From Gymnodinialimonas sp. 57CJ19 (GTDB taxonomy: Bacteria; Pseudomonadota; Alphaproteobacteria; Rhodobacterales; Rhodobacteraceae), in assembly GCF_038396845.1 (NCBI RefSeq), contig NZ_CP151587.1, forward strand, positions 1,090,001 to 1,154,000: a stretch of 64,000 nt of DNA, written 5' to 3'. Of this stretch, positions 23,203 to 33,603 are shown piece by piece (the stretch's first letter is position 1; every line of letters starts with the position of its first letter). Under the pieces are notes generated by a model. The model worked only from the letters and a program-made list of their open reading frames with translations. It searched no databases and was not told the DNA's origin. The position numbers and the translations under genes are program-made.

Positions 23203-24077
23203 CACCCAACCTGAAGGGCGCGTGCCTGATGATGGCCAGCATGGCCTCGTTCACCATGAACGACGCTGTGGTGAAGCTGATCACCGAAGATGTGCCTCTG
23301 TTCCAGTTCGTGCTGATCCGGGGGCTGCTGACCACGGCATTATTGGCGGCCACCGCCTATGGCTTTGGCGGCCTTAGCTTGCGCATCCCCCGTGCCGACC
23401 GGTCCCGCGTGGCCCTGCGCACCTTCTTCGAAATCGGCTCGATGATCGCGTTTTTGTCGGCCTTGGTGAACATGCCTCTCGCGAATGCCACCGCGATCCT
23501 TGCGGCCTTGCCTTTGTCCATTACCGTGGGGGCTGCGGTGTTTTTTGGGGAGCCCTTGGGCTGGCGCAGGATCACCGCGACCCTTATCGGGGCGGCAGGG
23601 GTCTTGATGATCGTGCAGCCCGGCACGGATGGTTTCAACGCCCATTCCCTTTGGGCTTTGGTGGCAGTCGTCCTGGTCACGGGCCGCGATCTGGTAACCC
23701 GCGGGTTCAGCGATGACGTGCCCTCCATGGGCGTCGCCGTCATCACTGCTTTCGCGGTCAGTCTTGTGGGCGGCGTGCTGTCCACGCGCGAGGCTTGGGT
23801 TGCCTTTGACGGGTATAGCATTGTGTTGCTTCTGATGGCCTCGGTTTTAATTATCGGGGGTTATGTCTTCTCGATCCTTGTGATGCGGGTGGGCGAAGTC
23901 TCGGTCGTGGCACCGTTCCGGTACTCGGGGTTGGTGTTCGCGTTAATCATTGGGTTGGTCATTTTTGGCGAATGGCCCAACGGCCTTGCGCTGTGTGGGG
24001 CATTGATCGTGGTGGCCACGGGTATTTACACGCTGATCCGCGAACAGCGCTTATCAAGGAGGCAGACCCTTGGCTGA
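23199..24077 (+). CDS. EamA/DMT-family transporter
   Basis: A 292-residue membrane protein with about ten hydrophobic helices in two EamA repeats (first about residues 5-140, second about 150-285). The second repeat ends with GEVSVVAPFRYSGLVFALII and GLALCGALIVVATGIYTLIRE, typical of S-adenosylmethionine/metabolite exporters of the RhaT/EamA group. The start ATG at 23199 overlaps the preceding stop by four bases. A longer frame runs back to 23040 but overlaps the transferase. It sits between two sugar-transferase paralogues. Confidence 0.83.
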   Translation: MTPNLKGACLMMASMASFTMNDAVVKLITEDVPLFQFVLIRGLLTTALLAATAYGFGGLSLRIPRADRSRVALRTFFEIGSMIAFLSALVNMPLANATAILAALPLSITVGAAVFFGEPLGWRRITATLIGAAGVLMIVQPGTDGFNAHSLWALVAVVLVTGRDLVTRGFSDDVPSMGVAVITAFAVSLVGGVLSTREAWVAFDGYSIVLLLMASVLIIGGYVFSILVMRVGEVSVVAPFRYSGLVFALIIGLVIFGEWPNGLALCGALIVVATGIYTLIREQRLSRRQTLG

Positions 24078-24897
24078 AGGTGTGCAAATCCAAGGGCTGT
24101 GCCGCTTCTCGTTCCCCTGCACCGGCGGGTTCAAGAAGTACCACGAAAGTCTGGCGGAGCGCCGCGCCGCGCTTTACGCGCCCAAGCGCTTGGACGAGCG
24201 GACATTGTGGTTCGAACATATCTTCCTGCCGCCTCTGCGGGCGCAAACCGACAAGGATTTCACGCTGCATTTGCTGTTGGGAGAGGACTTTCCCGATCCA
24301 TGGCGGTCCCGCGTGGAAGCTGCGATTGCCGATATCCCCCAGGTTCAGACCCATTGGCGAGAGCCGGGCGATCACCGGGCGATCTGTCGGGACGTGATGT
24401 GGGGCGGGCGCGATGGGACGCGGGCCGTCGTGGCAGAGTTCCGGCTGGACGATGATGACGCGGTCGCGGTGGATTACGTGCAGCAGCTGCGGCGCAGTTG
24501 GGGCAAGGTCGCGCGACTGGCAAATTTCCACGGCCGCGTGGCCCTGGACCACGGCAAAGGCATGGTGTTGGAGGCGCAGGGCGACGGCACGATCAAACCC
24601 CATGTGCTTAACACCCATTGTTGGTCGGCGGGGTTGGCGATCTATCTGAAGCCCGATGATGAGGCGATCATCATGGACTTCCCCCATCACAAGATCTGGG
24701 CGCGGGTCCCGTATGTGAACCTGACCGATAGCGTCATGTTCATTCGCGGCGATCACGCCCATAACGATGCGAAGACGCCATTTGGGGCCGGGCAGCCTAT
24801 CTCCATGAAGGCCGAAGAAATCGCCCCCCTGACCCTGCGGCGCTTTGCGATTGATTTGCCCCGGTTCGAAGCAGCGTGGCACGGCCTGACCGCTTGA
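24070..24897 (+). CDS. Putative rhamnosyltransferase (PF11316-like), copy B
   Basis: A 275-residue paralogue of the gene at 22291, with the same order of blocks: IQGLCRFSFPCTGGF, WFEHIFLPPLRAQTDKDFTL, EFRLDDDDAVAVDYV, and a His/Asn-rich end (FIRGDHAHND, aligned with VRTLHGHNDSD in copy A). It starts with TTG at 24070, overlapping the EamA stop by eight bases, with AAGGAGG nine bases upstream inside the transporter gene. All three genes thus form one coupled operon, probably modifying a surface glycan or exported metabolite. Confidence 0.66.
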   Translation: MAEGVQIQGLCRFSFPCTGGFKKYHESLAERRAALYAPKRLDERTLWFEHIFLPPLRAQTDKDFTLHLLLGEDFPDPWRSRVEAAIADIPQVQTHWREPGDHRAICRDVMWGGRDGTRAVVAEFRLDDDDAVAVDYVQQLRRSWGKVARLANFHGRVALDHGKGMVLEAQGDGTIKPHVLNTHCWSAGLAIYLKPDDEAIIMDFPHHKIWARVPYVNLTDSVMFIRGDHAHNDAKTPFGAGQPISMKAEEIAPLTLRRFAIDLPRFEAAWHGLTA

Positions 24898-24910
24898 CCC
24901 GGTGGTGCTG

Positions 24911-24939
24911 TTGACAGGGTTGGCGACTCCACCTATACG
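24911..24939 (+). promoter_or_regulatory. Promoter of the str operon (rpsL-rpsG-fusA-tuf)
   Basis: TTGACA (24911-24916), 17-base spacer, TATACG (24934-24939). The spacer ends GGCGACTCCACC and is nearly identical to that of the S10 promoter at 31174. The leader is about 205 bases long. Confidence 0.82.
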
Positions 24940-25153
24940 GCGCCCATCTGGCTAGGACTCATCTCGTGTCCCGTAATGCCGAAATACAGTTCTGAGTGGC
25001 CACGATCCGGGCAATTTAAGCGCCTTGATCCTCTGGAAATTCCTCCGCGGCGTCCTCCAGGTAGGGAAGGGACCACGCGGTTTTGGTGTTGTCTATGTGG
25101 TTTGGCCGCGCATGGGACACCAGACATGAAGATGAGCAAACCGGGGAGACCCC

Positions 25154-25525
25154 ATGCCAACGATCCAACAGCTGATCCGCAAGCCGCGGCAGCCTAAAGT
25201 AAAACGCTCCAAGTCTCAGCACATGGAAGGCTGCCCGCAGAAGCGCGGCGTCTGCACACGTGTTTATACAACGACTCCGAAGAAGCCGAACTCGGCTATG
25301 CGGAAAGTTGCGAAGGTTCGTCTGACGAACGGCTTCGAGGTCATCAGCTACATCGGTGGCGAAAGCCACAACCTTCAGGAGCACTCTGTGGTTCTGATCC
25401 GCGGCGGTCGCGTAAAAGACCTTCCCGGTGTGCGTTACCACATCCTGCGCGGTGTACTCGATACGCAAGGCGTCAAAGATCGTCGCCAGCGTCGTTCGAA
25501 GTACGGCGCCAAGCGCCCCAAATAA
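25154..25525 (+). CDS. rpsL: Ribosomal protein uS12
   Basis: A 123-residue decoding-centre protein. Lys43 in [12 protein letters not shown] and Lys in GRVKDLPG are the residues altered in streptomycin-resistant mutants; both are wild type here. It opens the str operon after a promoter at 24911. GGGGAGACC precedes the ATG. Confidence 0.98.
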   Translation: MPTIQQLIRKPRQPKVKRSKSQHMEGCPQKRGVCTRVYTTTPKKPNSAMRKVAKVRLTNGFEVISYIGGESHNLQEHSVVLIRGGRVKDLPGVRYHILRGVLDTQGVKDRRQRRSKYGAKRPK

Positions 25526-25537
25526 GGAGAGCAGCAG

Positions 25538-26008
25538 ATGTCACGTCGTCACGCCGCCGAGAAACGCCAGGTTCTGCCAGACGCCAAGTTTGGCGATATG
25601 GTCCTGACCAAATTCATGAACAACCTGATGATCGACGGCAAAAAATCCGTCGCTGAGCGGATTGTTTACAACGCCTTCGATCGTGTCGAAGGCAAGCTGA
25701 AGCGCGCCCCCGTGGAAGTGTTCCACGAAGCGCTTGAAAACATCAAACCCGCCGTGGAAGTTCGCTCCCGCCGTGTGGGTGGTGCCACCTACCAGGTGCC
25801 CGTTGATGTGCGCCCCGAGCGCCGCGAAGCATTGGCCATCCGTTGGTTGATCAACGCGTCCCGCGCCCGGAACGAGAACACCATGGAAGAGCGTCTGGCC
25901 GGTGAGCTGGTTGATGCGGTCAACATGCGTGGTTCCGCCGTTAAAAAGCGCGAAGACACCCACAAGATGGCCGACGCCAACCGCGCGTTCAGCCACTACC
26001 GCTGGTAA
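25538..26008 (+). CDS. rpsG: Ribosomal protein uS7
   Basis: A 156-residue primary binder of the 16S 3' major domain that touches the E-site tRNA. The [18 protein letters not shown] start and the basic [10 protein letters not shown] and [18 protein letters not shown] end are conserved. It follows rpsL after 12 bases, with AAGGAGAG ahead of the ATG. Confidence 0.98.
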   Translation: MSRRHAAEKRQVLPDAKFGDMVLTKFMNNLMIDGKKSVAERIVYNAFDRVEGKLKRAPVEVFHEALENIKPAVEVRSRRVGGATYQVPVDVRPERREALAIRWLINASRARNENTMEERLAGELVDAVNMRGSAVKKREDTHKMADANRAFSHYRW

Positions 26009-26101
26009 TATTTTGGCGCCGGTTCGCCCGGCGTTACAAGCGATCAGGCGGCCCCAACCGGGGGCCGCTTCCCCGTTTAAACTTTAGTCTTAGGACAGCC
26101 C

Positions 26102-28222
26102 ATGGCACGCGATTATCCTCTCGAGCGCTACCGCAACTTCGGAATTATGGCCCACATTGATGCGGGCAAGACCACCGTGTCCGAGCGTATCCTGTTTTAT
26201 ACCGGCAAGAACCACACCATGGGCGAGACCCACGATGGTGCAGGGACGATGGACTGGATGGAGCAGGAACAAGAGCGCGGCATCACGATTACCTCCGCTG
26301 CGACCACCACCTTCTGGGAACGCACGGAAGACGGCCAATCCGCCGATTCCGAGAAGCACCGCTTCAACATCATCGACACCCCCGGTCACGTGGACTTCAC
26401 CATCGAAGTCGAGCGTTCGCTGGCCGTTCTTGACGGCGCCGTTTGCGTGTTGGATGCCAACGCCGGTGTTGAGCCTCAGACCGAGACGGTTTGGCGTCAG
26501 GCCGACCGTTACAAGGTTCCGCGGATGGTGTTCGTCAACAAGATGGACAAAGTCGGCGCGGACTTCTTCAACTGCGTGCACATGATCGAAGACCGCACCG
26601 GCGCGCGCGCCGTTCCAGTCGGTATTCCGATCGGCGCCGAGAATGACCTCGAGGGTCTGATTGACCTCGTGACCATGGAAGAGTGGCTGTGGCAGGGCGA
26701 AGATCTGGGCGCGTCCTGGGTGAAGGCGCCGATCCGCGCCGAATTGCAGGACATGGCCAACGAATGGCGTGCCAAGATGATCGAAGCCGCCGTCGAGCAA
26801 GACGACGACGCGATGGAAGCCTACCTGATGGACGCGGCAGAGCCCGACGTGGCGACCCTGCGCGAATTGCTGCGCAAGGGTACACTCGCCATGGCATTCG
26901 TGCCGGTTCTTGGCGGTTCTGCGTTCAAGAACAAGGGCGTGCAGCCTCTGTTGAACGCTGTTGTTGACTTCCTGCCGAGCCCGCTCGACGTGGTTGACTA
27001 CATGGGCTTCAAGCCCGGCGACGAAGACGAAGTTCGCAACATCCCGCGCCGTGCCGACGACGACATGGCCTTCTCGGGCCTGGCGTTCAAAATCATGAAC
27101 GACCCCTTCGTGGGCTCCTTGACCTTTGTCCGGATCTACTCCGGTCAGCTGCGCAAGGGCGACAACATGATCAACTCGACCAAGCAGAACAACGAGCGCG
27201 TTGGTCGGATGATGATGATGCACTCCAACAACCGCGAAGAGATCGAAGAGGCATTCGCCGGCGACATCATCGCGTTGGGTGGCCTGAAGAACACCACGAC
27301 CGGTGACACGCTTTGCGACAAGAACGACCCCGTTGTTCTGGAAACGATGACGTTCCCCGATCCAGTGATCGAGATCGCCGTTGAGCCCAAGACGAAAGCG
27401 GACCAGGAGAAAATGGCGATGGCGCTTCAGCGTTTGTCGGCAGAAGACCCCTCTTTCCGCGTCGAGACTGATTTGGAATCCGGCCAGACCATTATGCGTG
27501 GCATGGGCGAACTCCACCTCGACATCCTCGTCGACCGCATGAAGCGTGAATTCAAGGTTGAAGCCAACATCGGTGCGCCTCAGGTGGCTTACCGTGAGAC
27601 CATCGGCCACGAAGTCGAGCATACCTACACCCACAAGAAACAGTCGGGTGGTTCGGGTCAGTACGCTGAAGTCAAGCTGCTCATCTCTCCGACGGAGCCG
27701 GGCGAAGGTTACTCGTTCGAATCCAAGATCGTTGGTGGTGCTGTTCCAAAGGAATACATCCCCGGCGTCGAGAAGGGCATCAAGTCCGTTATGGACAGCG
27801 GTCCGCTCGCGGGCTTCCCCGTGATCGACTTCAAGGTGCAGCTGCTGGACGGTAAGTTCCACGACGTTGACTCCTCGGTTCTCGCGTTCGAAATCGCAGC
27901 TCGTATGGGCATGCGTGAAGGGATGCGGAAAGCGGGCGCCAAGCTTCTCGAGCCTATCATGAAGGTCGAGGTCATCACGCCAGAGGATTACACCGGTGGT
28001 ATCATCGGCGACCTCACATCGCGTCGTGGTCAGGTTCAGGGTCAAGATACGCGCGGCAATGCCATCGCGATCGACGCCTTCGTGCCGCTGGCCAACATGT
28101 TCGGCTACATCAACACCCTGCGCTCCATGTCTTCGGGCCGCGCGCAGTTCTCGATGCAGTTCGACCACTACGAACCCGTTCCGCAGAACATCTCTGACGA
28201 GATCCAAGCGAAATACGCCTAA
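26102..28222 (+). CDS. fusA: Elongation factor G
   Basis: A 706-residue translocase GTPase. The G1 loop is [10 protein letters not shown]3 is DTPGHVDF and G4 is NKMDK; five domains follow, the last ending [16 protein letters not shown]. It is co-transcribed with rpsG, 93 bases upstream, and with tuf, 75 bases downstream. Confidence 0.98.
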   Translation: MARDYPLERYRNFGIMAHIDAGKTTVSERILFYTGKNHTMGETHDGAGTMDWMEQEQERGITITSAATTTFWERTEDGQSADSEKHRFNIIDTPGHVDFTIEVERSLAVLDGAVCVLDANAGVEPQTETVWRQADRYKVPRMVFVNKMDKVGADFFNCVHMIEDRTGARAVPVGIPIGAENDLEGLIDLVTMEEWLWQGEDLGASWVKAPIRAELQDMANEWRAKMIEAAVEQDDDAMEAYLMDAAEPDVATLRELLRKGTLAMAFVPVLGGSAFKNKGVQPLLNAVVDFLPSPLDVVDYMGFKPGDEDEVRNIPRRADDDMAFSGLAFKIMNDPFVGSLTFVRIYSGQLRKGDNMINSTKQNNERVGRMMMMHSNNREEIEEAFAGDIIALGGLKNTTTGDTLCDKNDPVVLETMTFPDPVIEIAVEPKTKADQEKMAMALQRLSAEDPSFRVETDLESGQTIMRGMGELHLDILVDRMKREFKVEANIGAPQVAYRETIGHEVEHTYTHKKQSGGSGQYAEVKLLISPTEPGEGYSFESKIVGGAVPKEYIPGVEKGIKSVMDSGPLAGFPVIDFKVQLLDGKFHDVDSSVLAFEIAARMGMREGMRKAGAKLLEPIMKVEVITPEDYTGGIIGDLTSRRGQVQGQDTRGNAIAIDAFVPLANMFGYINTLRSMSSGRAQFSMQFDHYEPVPQNISDEIQAKYA

Positions 28223-28297
28223 GCGGCGGGGCGGATTGTCCGCCCGCCCCACCCAACTGGGCCCTCGCGCCCGAGATCAAATCAAGGAGGCCATCCC

Positions 28298-29473
<1,176 letters not shown>

Positions 29474-29514
29474 GCAGTTTTAGCCCTCGGGCTGGAACGC
29501 GAACCTTGTAATGC

Positions 29515-29540
29515 AAAGGCCGCCCCTTCGGGCGGCCTTT
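29515..29540 (+). terminator. Rho-independent terminator of tuf copy 2
   Basis: The stem AAAGGCCGCCC/GGGCGGCCTTT, CTTC loop, identical to that at 5949. A total of 38 bases (29515-29552) match the other locus exactly while the 41 bases between stop codon and hairpin do not. It ends the str operon. Confidence 0.85.
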
Positions 29541-29691
29541 GTCATGAGTGGGTGATTTTTATCGGCAAAAAGCACCGCGTTTGAGATCAGTGAAGGTTGT
29601 CCCTTGGGCCGGCTTTTTTTGCTATTTTCGACCCTGCTCAAGGTTGAGCAAACGCCTAACCACCTGATGCAAAACGAAAACCTGTCCTGCG

Positions 29692-29706
29692 TTAACACTT
29701 TCTTAA
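29692..29706. promoter_or_regulatory. Full-consensus CtrA-type box
   Basis: TTAA (29692-29695), N7, TTAA (29703-29706), followed by CC. It is an exact match to the TTAA-N7-TTAA motif of the cell-cycle regulator CtrA. It lies between the ends of tuf and the minus-strand ATP-grasp gene, where no protein-coding start is apparent. The rest of 29553-29786 shows only a T-rich tract at about 29610. Confidence 0.4.
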
Positions 29707-29786
29707 CCCACTCCCACACCGGCGAAGACGGCGTTGCGCTTCGAAGAAGCGCGGCGGCGGATGAGCCGTCTGGATATCCGCCGCAG

Positions 29787-31049
29787 TCAGGCGGCTTTCT
29801 CAGTCGCGGCCTGAAGGTTCAGCCGGCGGCGGGGCGGCGCGACCTCGGCGGTTGTCTCCTTTGTGCACCGTGACAACAACAGGGTTTCAAACGCTGCGAA
29901 AACGCGGTTCATCGGGGCCTTCTTGTAGGGAAAGGTGCGCTCGCAATCCATGTCGTGGACGATCAATGCGTTGTCTGCTTCAAACAGGATCAGGTTGCCC
30001 GCCTCGTCCTCGGCGCAATCAATGCCGAAGTAGTCCAGACCAAGGGCAGCCGCCAGAAGCTCAAAAGTCGCTGCGTGGCGCTTCCCGATGCCCGTCGTGA
30101 ACCCAGCCATGAACGCGGCTTCCTCCTGGCGCTTTTCTTCGGACGCGGCCATGTTCGCGTTCATGTACCAGACATTCCACTGATCCGAGATTGCCATGTG
30201 ACAGGGGTAGGCTTTTCCGTCGATGACGATGATGCGGTACTTTCGGAAACGGCCATCGGTGGGCGAGGCATAGTCAATGAATTCGCTCACATAGAAGGCT
30301 TCCTCATGCCGGTCGGAGAGGTAGCTCAGGAAATCTTCGCGGGTCTCGATCTTGCGCAAACCGTGCCCGGCATGGGAGCCTTCAGGGCGCACCACGAAAG
30401 GATAGCTGCCAACGCTGCCCCAGTCATGCTCGCCCTGCCTTAGCGCCCGGGCAAGGTCATGGCGGGCCCAGAGCGCCGTTTGGGGCAGGCGCAATCCGGG
30501 CACGTCTGCGAATAGATCGGGGAGCAGGTCGCGCTTGGGCTTCACGAGGATGGGGGGCAGGTTGATGACGGTCGTGTCGCAAAGGGCGCTGATGGCGCGT
30601 ACGGTGGCGAAGAACTTGTCTGCCGCCTCTCCGTCGGCGGGGGCCGCACAGAATGCGACATCGTGGGGCGGCGGAACTTGCAGGTCGGAATCGTCCAGGT
30701 CGGGATAGAAGGTGACCACATCGAAGGTGTCGTTTTGGAGGAGGAACTCCACCGGGGTATTGCCGCCCATATGTAGGGATGCTGCATAGACCAAAAGCGT
30801 CTTGCGCGGTGCCTTGCTTCGATGGGTTCGAAACACCCGGCACGACGCCAGCGCCTCGGCCTGTCGTTCCAATCCCTTGGCCCGATTGCCAAGCAATTGC
30901 TCGACCGTGGAAAGATCCATCAAGGCTCCGGCACGGGTTTGCGCATGGGCGGTCAGGGCGGCAAACTCATCTCGAAAGGGGATAAGATCCACACCTTCGT
31001 AAGCGAACTTGGTTAGGGCGGCTGTTCCCAGCTTTGTTTGAGGTTCCAT
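29787..31049 (-). CDS. ATP-grasp-fold ligase-like protein
   Basis: A 420-residue protein. The C-terminal half carries ATP-grasp elements: YPFVVRPEGSHAGHGLRKI (nucleotide-binding loop), FRKYRIIVIDGKAYPCHMAI (central strand) and YFGIDCAEDEAGNLILFEAD, with Asp, Glu and Asn at the magnesium sites. The N-terminal half is unlike RimK or glutathione synthetase and may set substrate choice. Such enzymes join a carboxylate and an amine or thiol using ATP. The frame extends upstream, but the ATG at 31049 with GGAG before it is the sound start. It is divergent from rpsJ. Confidence 0.72.
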   Translation of the reverse strand: MEPQTKLGTAALTKFAYEGVDLIPFRDEFAALTAHAQTRAGALMDLSTVEQLLGNRAKGLERQAEALASCRVFRTHRSKAPRKTLLVYAASLHMGGNTPVEFLLQNDTFDVVTFYPDLDDSDLQVPPPHDVAFCAAPADGEAADKFFATVRAISALCDTTVINLPPILVKPKRDLLPDLFADVPGLRLPQTALWARHDLARALRQGEHDWGSVGSYPFVVRPEGSHAGHGLRKIETREDFLSYLSDRHEEAFYVSEFIDYASPTDGRFRKYRIIVIDGKAYPCHMAISDQWNVWYMNANMAASEEKRQEEAAFMAGFTTGIGKRHAATFELLAAALGLDYFGIDCAEDEAGNLILFEADNALIVHDMDCERTFPYKKAPMNRVFAAFETLLLSRCTKETTAEVAPPRRRLNLQAATEKAA

Positions 31050-31173
31050 TCTGGCTCCTGTCAATGTGGCGACAGGCTGGCAGAGAACTCTTAATGATTG
31101 GTTCATCCCGGCGTCGGCCAAGCAAGCGATCTTCGCCCTGCTCCTGAAAAGTGGCGCGCGGCGCACAGACCCC

Positions 31174-31202
31174 TTGCCAGCCACGGCGACTCCGCCTATA
31201 CG
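31174..31202 (+). promoter_or_regulatory. Promoter of the S10 operon
   Basis: TTGCCA (31174-31179), a 17-base spacer ending GGCGACTCCGCC, and TATACG (31197-31202). The last 18 bases GGCGACTCCGCCTATACG differ by one base from the str-operon promoter. The leader to rpsJ is about 150 bases; no clear hairpin was found in it. Confidence 0.78.
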
Positions 31203-31355
31203 CGCGCTAGTCCAACGGGGTGCGCCGAGTGCGCGCCCTCTTTCGTTGGTCAGAAACTATCTACGCGCACCTCTGGTGCGACAGACGCGATGAGGGTTTG
31301 CGATGAGCGCCGGTCCTCCTCTCCGATCTAGGCCCTAAATAAAGGGTGATGTCAC

Positions 31356-31667
31356 ATGGCAGTCAGCCAGAACATCCGCATTCGCCTCAAGGCGTTTGAC
31401 TACCGGGTTCTCGATGCTTCCACGCAGGAAATCGTGAACACCGCAAAGCGCACAGGCGCACAGGTTCGCGGGCCCATCCCGCTTCCCAACAAGATCGAAA
31501 AGTTCACGGTTCTCCGTGGCCCGCACGTGGACAAGAAGTCCCGCGATCAGTGGGAAATCCGCACGCACAAGCGCCTTTTGGACATTGTTGATCCGACCCC
31601 CCAGACCGTGGACGCGCTGATGAAGCTCGACCTCGCCGCTGGCGTGGATGTCGAGATCAAGGTTTAA
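31356..31667 (+). CDS. rpsJ: Ribosomal protein uS10
   Basis: A 103-residue 30S head protein that also binds NusG to couple transcription with translation. Conserved features are [14 protein letters not shown] and the loop [20 protein letters not shown]. It is the first gene of the S10 operon. Confidence 0.98.
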   Translation: MAVSQNIRIRLKAFDYRVLDASTQEIVNTAKRTGAQVRGPIPLPNKIEKFTVLRGPHVDKKSRDQWEIRTHKRLLDIVDPTPQTVDALMKLDLAAGVDVEIKV

Positions 31668-31682
31668 GGAGGGCTACCTGAT

Positions 31683-32513
31683 ATGTTGCGCTCTGGTGTA
31701 ATCGCGAAGAAGGTCGGGATGACCCGCCTCTTCATGGAAGACGGCAAGCAGATTCCTGTGACCGTTCTTCAGATGGAAAAAGTTCAGGTTGTGGCCAAGA
31801 AAACCACTGACACGGATGGCTACACAGCCGTTCAGCTTGGTGCCGGCACAGCAAAAGCCAAGCGGACGTCTGCGCCTATGCGCGGTCACTTCGCAAAGGC
31901 CAACGTAGAGCCCAAGCGCAAGCTTGTGGAATTCCGCGTCGATGCTGAAAACCTGATCGAAGTTGGCGAAGAAATCATCGCCGATCATTACTTTGAGGGT
32001 CAGTTCGTGGACGTCACGGGCACCTCGATTGGTAAAGGCTTTGCCGGTGCCATGAAACGGCACAACTTCGGCGGCCTGCGTGCAACGCACGGTGTGTCGA
32101 TCAGCCACCGTTCGCACGGCTCCACCGGTCAGTGTCAGGACCCCGGCAAGGTGTTCAAGGGCAAGAAGATGGCCGGTCACATGGGTGCAGCCCGTGTTAC
32201 CACGCAGAACCTTCAGGTTGTGCGCACCGACACCGATCGTGGCTTGATCATGATCAAAGGCGCTGTTCCCGGCTCCAAAGGTGGTTGGGTGACGGTCAAG
32301 GACGCGGTCAAGAAGGCATTCCCCGAGAACGCCATTCTGCCCGCAGCGCTCCGTTCCGCCGCTGAAGAAGCCGCAAAAGCAGCCGAAGAGGCCGCCGCAG
32401 CAGCCGCAGCTGAAGAAGCAGCAGCAGCCGCCGAAGCAGCCGCAGCTGAGCAAGCCGCAATGGAGGCCGCCGAGGCCGAGGTTGCAGCCGAGCAGAAGGA
32501 TGACGAGGCATGA
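31683..32513 (+). CDS. rplC: Ribosomal protein uL3 with long Ala/Glu-rich tail
   Basis: A 276-residue protein; uL3 is usually 205-240 residues. The core is normal: [13 protein letters not shown] at the start, and the loop [20 protein letters not shown]. From about residue 218 a tail of some 58 residues consists almost wholly of Ala and Glu ([20 protein letters not shown] and onward), ending EQKDDEA, which looks like a long charged helix projecting from the ribosome. The stop overlaps rplD (ATGA). Confidence 0.95.
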   Translation: MLRSGVIAKKVGMTRLFMEDGKQIPVTVLQMEKVQVVAKKTTDTDGYTAVQLGAGTAKAKRTSAPMRGHFAKANVEPKRKLVEFRVDAENLIEVGEEIIADHYFEGQFVDVTGTSIGKGFAGAMKRHNFGGLRATHGVSISHRSHGSTGQCQDPGKVFKGKKMAGHMGAARVTTQNLQVVRTDTDRGLIMIKGAVPGSKGGWVTVKDAVKKAFPENAILPAALRSAAEEAAKAAEEAAAAAAAEEAAAAAEAAAAEQAAMEAAEAEVAAEQKDDEA

Positions 32514-33130
32514 AACTCGACGTTATCAAACTTGACGGCGGCAAGGCCGGTTCGGTGGACCTGGACGAGGCCCTGTTCGGGCTGGAGCCACGTGCCGATA
32601 TCCTGCACCGTGTCGTCCGCTGGCAGCGTAACAACGCACAAGCTGGCACGCACAAGGTGAAAACGCGCCGCGAGGTTAGCTATTCCACCAAGAAGATCTA
32701 TCGCCAGAAAGGCACCGGCGGCGCACGCCACGGCGCGCGTTCTGCTCCGATCTTCCGTGGGGGTGGTGTCTACAAGGGCCCAACGCCCCGTAGCCACGGC
32801 CACGAGCTGACCAAGAAGTTCCGCAAGCTGGGTCTGCGCCACGCGCTGTCCGCAAAAGCCGCGGAAGGCCGTTTGGTCATCATCGAGTCCATCGCGATGG
32901 ACGACGCCAAGACCTCTGCTCTGGCCAAACAGGTCAAAGAGATGGGTTGGAAGCGCGCGTTGATCATCGACGGATCCGACGTGGATGCAAACTTCGCCCA
33001 AGCCGCACGCAACATCGAAGGTCTCGATGTGCTGCCAACCATGGGCGCCAACGTCTATGACATCCTCAAGCGTGACACTCTCGTGATCACGAAGGCGGGT
33101 GTCGAAGCACTGGAGGCTCGGTTGAAATGA
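32510..33130 (+). CDS. rplD: Ribosomal protein uL4
   Basis: A 206-residue protein lining the exit tunnel; in E. coli it also represses the S10 operon. The extended loop has the conserved [20 protein letters not shown]. Both ends overlap neighbours by four bases (ATGA), giving tight translational coupling with rplC and rplW. Confidence 0.98.
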   Translation: MKLDVIKLDGGKAGSVDLDEALFGLEPRADILHRVVRWQRNNAQAGTHKVKTRREVSYSTKKIYRQKGTGGARHGARSAPIFRGGGVYKGPTPRSHGHELTKKFRKLGLRHALSAKAAEGRLVIIESIAMDDAKTSALAKQVKEMGWKRALIIDGSDVDANFAQAARNIEGLDVLPTMGANVYDILKRDTLVITKAGVEALEARLK

Positions 33131-33423
33131 GCGCAGACGCAAAACATTACGACGTGATCCGCAAGCCGCTGATCACCGAGAAAACCACAATGGCATCCGA
33201 GAACGGCGCCGTGGTCTTCGAAGTGGCCATCGACAGCAACAAGCCACAGATCAAAGAGGCCGTTGAAGCCGTCTTTGGTGTGAAGGTGAAGGCCGTGAAC
33301 ACGACCATCACCAAAGGCAAGGTCAAGCGTTTCCGGGGCCAGCTCGGCACCCGTAAGGACGTGAAGAAGGCCTATGTGACGCTGGAAGAAGGCAACACGA
33401 TCGACGTGAGCACTGGCCTGTAA
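33127..33423 (+). CDS. rplW: Ribosomal protein uL23
   Basis: A 98-residue protein at the tunnel exit, docking trigger factor and SRP. It opens with [14 protein letters not shown] and ends [18 protein letters not shown]. In most bacteria rplB follows directly; here a strong terminator and 5.8 kb of other genes intervene. A decayed copy of its last 103 bases lies at 37818-37918. Confidence 0.98.
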   Translation: MSADAKHYDVIRKPLITEKTTMASENGAVVFEVAIDSNKPQIKEAVEAVFGVKVKAVNTTITKGKVKRFRGQLGTRKDVKKAYVTLEEGNTIDVSTGL

Positions 33424-33455
33424 GCGCACGCCCTTGTGACACGATTTGCTATCTT

Positions 33456-33488
33456 AAACCCGCCAGCCCTTCCGGTTGGCGGGTTTTT
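33456..33488 (+). terminator. Rho-independent terminator after rplW
   Basis: A 10-bp stem AAACCCGCCA/TGGCGGGTTT (33456-33465 with 33477-33486) followed by TTTTT. It ends the first half of the S10 operon, so rplB must have its own promoter. Confidence 0.92.
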
Positions 33489-33603
33489 CATATCCCCCAT
33501 GCGCCGCCTGCTACGGTGCGGGTTTGCCGTACCATAGGATATTTTCCTTGGGTGGCATGTCGCCTTAACCCATAAAGGCTACCGAAGAAGGAAGGGCCTC
33601 TCC

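Noticed and set aside
26090..28252. A 720-codon minus-strand frame opposite fusA
   Set aside because: Same shadow effect; composition is implausible for a protein and fusA is certain.
29604..29873. An 89-codon frame downstream of the second tuf, near the CtrA box
   Set aside because: Its end runs into the minus-strand ATP-grasp gene, it lacks a clear ribosome site, and it starts before the CtrA box.
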